Shown here piece after piece: positions 59,747 through 64,000 of a stretch of DNA of 64,000 nucleotides (position 1 is the first letter of the stretch; each line of letters opens with the position of its first letter). Under the pieces are notes generated by a model. That model was not told the DNA's origin, did not search any database, and was given only the letters and a program-made list of their open reading frames with translations. A program made the translations under genes and the position numbers. Where the stretch lies: contig JBGAGP010000008.1 in assembly GCA_044226685.1 (NCBI GenBank), forward strand, positions 5,174 through 69,173. Reading direction: 5' to 3'. The DNA is from Dongia_A sp044226685. Lineage in GTDB: Bacteria > Pseudomonadota > Alphaproteobacteria > Dongiales > Dongiaceae.

Positions 59747-61342
59747 CTATTTCTGCCGGCGCCAGCGCGCCACCACGTCCTGCAGGAACTCCGCCGGCAC
59801 GTTGTCGTGGTTCCAGGACTCGGTGAACTTGGCGCTGCTGGAGCGCGGCCGTTTGTCCTCGTCCAGCGGATCGAACATGATGCGCAGCGGCACCGGCACG
59901 CCTTCGCCGATGGCGATGGCTTCCGCCGCGCGCAGGGCGGGCAGTTCCTGCAGCAGGCCGCTGCCCGATTCCGGCATCGCCGCCGCCAGGTATTCCTGGT
60001 CGCGCTGGTTGTTGATGCGCAGCGCGAAGATGGTGTTGCACTGGGACAGGATGTTGGCCGCCAGCTCCGACGGACGCTGCGTCACCAGGCCGAGCGAGAC
60101 GCCGTATTTGCGGCCCTCGAGCGCGATGCGGGCCAGCGCCCGCTTGGTCGGCTCGAAGCCGAGGTTGTCGTTGGAGGGGGCGTAGCGATGCGCCTCCTCG
60201 CAGACCAGCAGGATCGGCACCTTGCGGTCGCTCCACAGCGCGAAGTCGAAGGTCAGGCGGCACAGCATGGAGACGACGACGTTGAGGATTTCCGTCGGCA
60301 CGCCCGAGGTGTCGAAGATGGTGACCGGCTTGCCGGCGACCGGGATGCGGAACATGCGCGAGAGGAAGCGCACGAAGTCGTCGCGCACCATGACGCCCGG
60401 GAACATGAAGGAATAGCGCCGGTCGGCCTGCAGCGTGGCGAAGCGGTCCTTGATGCGCATATAGGGCGCCAGTTCCAGCGGCCGCTCGTATTTGCCCATC
60501 ATGTCGTCGAGCAGGCGCGTCACGTCCGACAGGCGATAGGGCATCGGCGTGTCGACGGTGATGTTCTGGTCGTTGGAGCCGGCCAGCTTGCGCTTCGCTT
60601 CCACGATCACCTGGTTGAGGATCGAAGCCTCGATTTCCGGCATGCGGCTGTGCTCGCCGATCACCAGTTCCTTCATCTCGTCGAAGTTCAGCAGCCAATA
60701 GGGCAGCTCGAGATTGGCCGGGCTGATCACCTCGGCGAGATCGCCGAAGGCCGGCCAGTATTCGTTGTGCGGATCGAGGATCAGCACGTGGCCGTCGGGA
60801 TGCTGCGACAGCACGCCCAGCAGGATCGCGGCGAGCGCGCAGGACTTGCCCGAGCCGGTGGTGCCGAGCACGGCGAAATGCTTGCCCAGCAGATCGTCGG
60901 TGAAGACGTTGGCCGGGATCGAGTTGTCGAGATGGACGCAGCCGACGCGGACACCCTCGCGGTCCTCGCGCACGAAGATGCGGCGCAGATCGTCGCTGCT
61001 GGCCGAGGAGACGCGGTCGCCGAGCCGCGGGAAGGCGGACACGCCGCGGCGGAACCGGCCGCTGGCGTCGGATTGCAGGATCTCGCCGATCAGGTCGAGG
61101 TCCATGATCTGGTTCGGCGGGCCGATGATCGCCTGCTCGGCGGCCGGCGTGCGCAGGCCGACGATGATGGCGAAGACGCGCGCCTCGCCCACGTCGATGC
61201 GGACCACCTGGCCCATCTGCGGCGGCACCGCGCCGGCGAAGCCGGAGCCGTCCTCGGCCATGTCGAGCACCACGCGGGCGCGCGAGCCTTCGATGGCGGC
61301 CACCTGGCCGAATGTGACGAGCTGAGCGGTCGATCCGTCCAT
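59747..61342 (-). CDS. HerA-type ATPase (DUF87, FtsK-HerA superfamily)
   Basis: This 531-residue protein has an N-terminal HAS-barrel-like domain, Walker A GTTGSGKS (residues 160-167), ILDPHNEYWPAF, Walker B LLVCEEAHRYAP, the sensor LVTQRPSEL and an arginine-bearing RINNQRDQEYL. HerA proteins form hexameric DNA translocases that work with the nuclease NurA in DNA-end processing, but no NurA-like gene is next to it. In bacteria these ATPases also occur in defence and other systems. Confidence 0.82.
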   Translation of the reverse strand: MDGSTAQLVTFGQVAAIEGSRARVVLDMAEDGSGFAGAVPPQMGQVVRIDVGEARVFAIIVGLRTPAAEQAIIGPPNQIMDLDLIGEILQSDASGRFRRGVSAFPRLGDRVSSASSDDLRRIFVREDREGVRVGCVHLDNSIPANVFTDDLLGKHFAVLGTTGSGKSCALAAILLGVLSQHPDGHVLILDPHNEYWPAFGDLAEVISPANLELPYWLLNFDEMKELVIGEHSRMPEIEASILNQVIVEAKRKLAGSNDQNITVDTPMPYRLSDVTRLLDDMMGKYERPLELAPYMRIKDRFATLQADRRYSFMFPGVMVRDDFVRFLSRMFRIPVAGKPVTIFDTSGVPTEILNVVVSMLCRLTFDFALWSDRKVPILLVCEEAHRYAPSNDNLGFEPTKRALARIALEGRKYGVSLGLVTQRPSELAANILSQCNTIFALRINNQRDQEYLAAAMPESGSGLLQELPALRAAEAIAIGEGVPVPLRIMFDPLDEDKRPRSSSAKFTESWNHDNVPAEFLQDVVARWRRQK

Positions 61343-61459
61343 GAAATGCTCCCAACCCCCGAGACGAAGGGCGACGCGGTCAAAATTGCAGCGCCCAGGG
61401 TAGAAGCAATTTCCTCACCGTGCGGTTAAGCAACGTGGTTAGGAAAGCGTTATCTTTAC

Positions 61460-63163
61460 TTACAATTCACCGCGATTGCCCGCCGCCCGGAATCCGCGGA
61501 TGGCCCAGGGACAGGCCAGAATCAACAACATGCCGCACCACAGCAGGGCAGTGCCGTTGATCTGCCCGGCCAGGAGCGGCCGCAAAGCCGCGTTAACATC
61601 CGCGCGCATTTCCGGCCGGGTCAGAAGGTTTTCATTCAGCGCGATGAAGACCGCGGAGAGCGCCAGCAGCAGGGCGAAGACCCGCTCGATCGGGCCGGCG
61701 CCGCCGTGCCGCGCGCGGCTAACATGGATGATGGCGAAAGCGACCGCGGGCACCGCGAAGGCGGCGAGCGGAAAATCGCGATAGCGCGCATCGCAGGCCA
61801 GCGCCAGGGCGACACTCGCCGCGCTGGAAACCGCCAGCAGCTGCAGCGCGCCGAGCGCCAGGCGCGCATCCGGCCGGCGGCGCCAGAAGCGCCGCAGCCA
61901 GGCCAGGCTCTCGGCCGCCGGAGCCGGCAGCAGTTCCGGCATCGCCAAGGCCCGCAGCGCCAGCCCCGCGGTCAGCGCCGAGACCACGGCCAGCGCGCCC
62001 TCGACCAGCCATTCGTGCCACAGCAGTGCCGCCACCCGCGCGTGATCCAGATGCGCGGTGATGGCGAGGCCCGCCGCGACGGCCAGCAACGGGAGCGCCG
62101 CGGCCAGGACCGGATTCGCCGCCACCCGCCGGCTCGGCCACCAGAACAACAGGCCCAGCGCCAGGGTGAGCGCGACGCGCGGCCAGGGTGAGCCGATCGC
62201 GGCGACCGGGCCGGTGAGGGGGAATTTCGGCTGGCGGTCCTCGCCGAACACGCCCCAATAGCCGCCGACCGTGCCTTCCAGGTCGCGTTTCCACGGCTGG
62301 TCGAAGGCCTCGATGATGTTGTAGTCGAGCCCGCGCCCGCCGTCATAAGCCGCCGCGTAGGCGAGGAATTCGCGGATGAAGCGCGCTTCCTCGACCAGGC
62401 CTGGCTTCGCCTGCTCGCGCTGCCGGCCGGCCGAGGGATAGCCGGTCTCGCCGACGAAGATCGTCTTGCCGGGAAAGGCCGCCTCGACCTGGTGCAGGAT
62501 GGCGTCGATATGGGCGACGCCTTCGGCGGCCGGCACCGGGTCGTCCTCCCAATAGGGCAGGATGTGGATGGTGACGAAATCGGCGGCCTCGGCCAGCTGC
62601 GGATGGCGCAGCCAGAACTCCCAGACATCAGCATAGGTCACCGGGATGCCGGTTTCCGCGCGCACCCGCCGCAGCATCGCGGCCAGGGTCTCGGCGTCCT
62701 GCTCGCCGCGCAGCAGCACCTCGTTGCCGACGATGATGCCCTTCAGCACCGCCGGATGCGCCTTGGCCAGGGCGATGGCGGCCTGGATCTGCGCCTCGTT
62801 GTCCGCCGCCGAGGCGCCGATCCAGATGCCCATCAGCACCTTCATGCCGAGCGTCTCGGCGATCGGCAGGACCTGGTCGAGGCCCTGGTTCACGGCATAG
62901 GTGCGCACGCAGCCGGTCTCGGTGCTGAGCTGCCGCAGGTCTTCCTCGATCTGCGCCGGGGGGATCACCAGGGCCTGGTCGAAGGGGGTCTGCGTGCCGC
63001 GGAACGGCGTGTAGGAGAGGCAGGCGATCTTGCCACCCCCGCTTGAATCCCTGGGTGCCTCGGGCAAGAATATGGGCCGCGCCTGCCAGGACCAGAAGGC
63101 GATGACGCCGGCCACCGCGAGCGCGATGCCGGCAAGTGCGCCGAGGACCCCCGCCCCCCGCAC
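61460..63163 (-). CDS. GH17-domain membrane protein, beta-(1-6)-glucan synthase (NdvC) like
   Basis: The product (567 residues) has an N-terminal membrane anchor, an extracytoplasmic GH17 domain with the acid/base in GNEVLL (Glu148) and nucleophile in VGETGYPS (Glu239), and a C-terminal part with about seven membrane segments. This layout is that of proteins related to NdvC of Bradyrhizobium, which introduces beta-1,6 linkages in periplasmic glucans by transglycosylation. It starts 4 bases after a membrane glycosyltransferase, probably its partner. Confidence 0.78.
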   Translation of the reverse strand: MRGAGVLGALAGIALAVAGVIAFWSWQARPIFLPEAPRDSSGGGKIACLSYTPFRGTQTPFDQALVIPPAQIEEDLRQLSTETGCVRTYAVNQGLDQVLPIAETLGMKVLMGIWIGASAADNEAQIQAAIALAKAHPAVLKGIIVGNEVLLRGEQDAETLAAMLRRVRAETGIPVTYADVWEFWLRHPQLAEAADFVTIHILPYWEDDPVPAAEGVAHIDAILHQVEAAFPGKTIFVGETGYPSAGRQREQAKPGLVEEARFIREFLAYAAAYDGGRGLDYNIIEAFDQPWKRDLEGTVGGYWGVFGEDRQPKFPLTGPVAAIGSPWPRVALTLALGLLFWWPSRRVAANPVLAAALPLLAVAAGLAITAHLDHARVAALLWHEWLVEGALAVVSALTAGLALRALAMPELLPAPAAESLAWLRRFWRRRPDARLALGALQLLAVSSAASVALALACDARYRDFPLAAFAVPAVAFAIIHVSRARHGGAGPIERVFALLLALSAVFIALNENLLTRPEMRADVNAALRPLLAGQINGTALLWCGMLLILACPWAIRGFRAAGNRGEL

Positions 63164-63167
63164 GGAT

Positions 63168-64000
63168 TCAGGCCGGGTCGCGGGCGATCGGCTGCACCGC
63201 GGCCGGCGTATGTGCCGGCAGCTCCGCCGCCACCGGCAGGGCGGCGGCGCGGGTCCATTTGAAGACCGGCAGCACGTTGATCATCGACATCACCAGCGCC
63301 GCCAGGAACGGCAGCGCCTGGACGAAGAGCAGGATCGCCCACAGCATGGTGGTGGGCTCCATCGCGCCGCGCTGCCACATCACGCCGATGCCGCTGCCGA
63401 CCAGCAGGATGAGGATCGCCGTTTCCTCGCGCGCCGCGACCAGGCCGCGGATCAGCGCCGGCTGGTTCTCCATCTTCGGCGTGCGGTGGAACGGCAGGTT
63501 CGAGGTGAACAGGCCGCGCCACACCGCCTTGGAAACCGCGTAGGACAGCGACAATCCGGCCAAAGCGGCGCCGAGATTGTCGGCGAAGGAGCAGGGCACC
63601 TTGCTGGCATAGAGCCACAGCGACTTGCCGATCTTGAAGAAGAACATGCCGAGGGTGACGATGAGATAGAGCGTCAGCGGCGGCTCGACCTTGTCGGGCC
63701 AGAACAGCATGCCGATGCTCCAGGCGATGGCCAGGAACACGAACAGCAGCTGCAGGCCGTCGGCGATCCAGGGCATCCAACCCGCCAGGAACTGGTAGCG
63801 CTGCGCCGGGTCGAGGCCGCGCCGGCCGAAGGGCAGCAGGTCGCGCAGATGGCCCTTCATGATGGTCATGGCGCCATAGGCCCAGCGGTAGCGCTGCTTG
63901 CGGTAGGCGTCGAAGCTGTCCGGCATCAGGCCCTTGCCGTAGCTGCGCTCGGTATAGATGGCGCGATAGCCGGCCTTGAACAGGCGCAGGCCCAGCTCGG
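63168..64000 (-). CDS. Membrane glycosyltransferase family 2, C-terminal part
   Basis: The frame enters from the right edge, so the N-terminal part is missing. The visible 277 residues start within the catalytic domain (GYRAIYTERS), contain the processivity motif Q-x-x-RW as KQRYRWAYG, and continue with several membrane segments. This is the layout of processive synthases of beta-glucans or cellulose. Together with the GH17 protein downstream it suggests a periplasmic or surface glucan. Confidence 0.82.
   Translation of the reverse strand, partial: ELGLRLFKAGYRAIYTERSYGKGLMPDSFDAYRKQRYRWAYGAMTIMKGHLRDLLPFGRRGLDPAQRYQFLAGWMPWIADGLQLLFVFLAIAWSIGMLFWPDKVEPPLTLYLIVTLGMFFFKIGKSLWLYASKVPCSFADNLGAALAGLSLSYAVSKAVWRGLFTSNLPFHRTPKMENQPALIRGLVAAREETAILILLVGSGIGVMWQRGAMEPTTMLWAILLFVQALPFLAALVMSMINVLPVFKWTRAAALPVAAELPAHTPAAVQPIARDPA

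Noticed and set aside
1..64000. CRISPR array, insertion sequence or prophage
   Set aside because: No regularly spaced repeats, transposase, integrase or phage structural genes were seen on either strand.

Overview
The window is GC-rich chromosomal DNA with long operons and many 1-8 base start/stop overlaps. The families present (aio arsenite oxidase genes, tripartite tricarboxylate transporter, GH17 glucan-type enzyme, and a tRNA-Arg(CCU) carrying a group I intron of the kind known from Agrobacterium) suggest an alphaproteobacterium, perhaps of the Rhodospirillales or Hyphomicrobiales. That placement is inference. No transposase, integrase, phage gene, rRNA or CRISPR array is visible.

Region 1 (1-18.1 kb) is catabolic. 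After a partial exported protein and a secreted papain-like peptidase, a TetR regulator and an amine-oxidase-like flavoprotein diverge from a long + strand operon. The operon runs: a thiolase-like protein without the usual cysteine, its DUF35 partner, an SDR, a double-hotdog MaoC protein, an acyl-CoA ligase, an amidohydrolase, a spermidine/putrescine-type ABC importer, two single-hotdog MaoC-type proteins, a second SDR and an ArgE/DapE-type deacylase. Together these look like a pathway that imports a nitrogen-containing compound, removes the amine or acyl group, activates the carbon chain as a CoA ester and shortens it. The substrate is unknown. A 22-bp inverted repeat around the -35 box is the likely TetR operator. 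An XRE-type regulator with its own promoter follows.

Region 2 (18.2-25.1 kb) is an M81 (MlrC-like) metallopeptidase followed by a complete oligopeptide/dipeptide-type ABC importer.

Region 3 (25.1-28.7 kb) holds a split tRNA-Arg(CCU) with a 220-nt group I intron, the 3' part of another tRNA, and an unrecognised three-gene operon with two lipoproteins.

Region 4 (28.7-41.6 kb) is an arsenic island. On the - strand are arsR-arsC-acr3 and a PadR-type regulator with a Cys-tailed flavoprotein and an MFS exporter. On the + strand are a nitroreductase, aioX-aioS-aioR and the structural genes aioBA. Upstream of aioB there is a well-formed sigma-54 promoter and two identical TCCGG-N4-CCGGA palindromes 32 bp apart, which are candidate AioR enhancer sites. 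The cell would sense arsenite with AioX/AioS, oxidise it with AioBA, reduce internal arsenate with ArsC and export arsenite with Acr3.

Region 5 (41.7-50.5 kb) has a TctCBA tricarboxylate transporter divergent from a two-component system that is fused in one operon with its own periplasmic binding protein. An OmpW-type porin, an esterase-like hydrolase and a small membrane protein follow.

Region 6 (50.5-64 kb) is a surface polysaccharide locus. A CDP-glucose pathway (rfbF, rfbG) with C-methyltransferase, 3,5-epimerase-like and reductase genes probably makes a branched CDP-6-deoxysugar, with glycosyltransferase-like and methyltransferase genes downstream. A HerA-type ATPase, a GH17 membrane protein and a partial membrane glycosyltransferase close the window.
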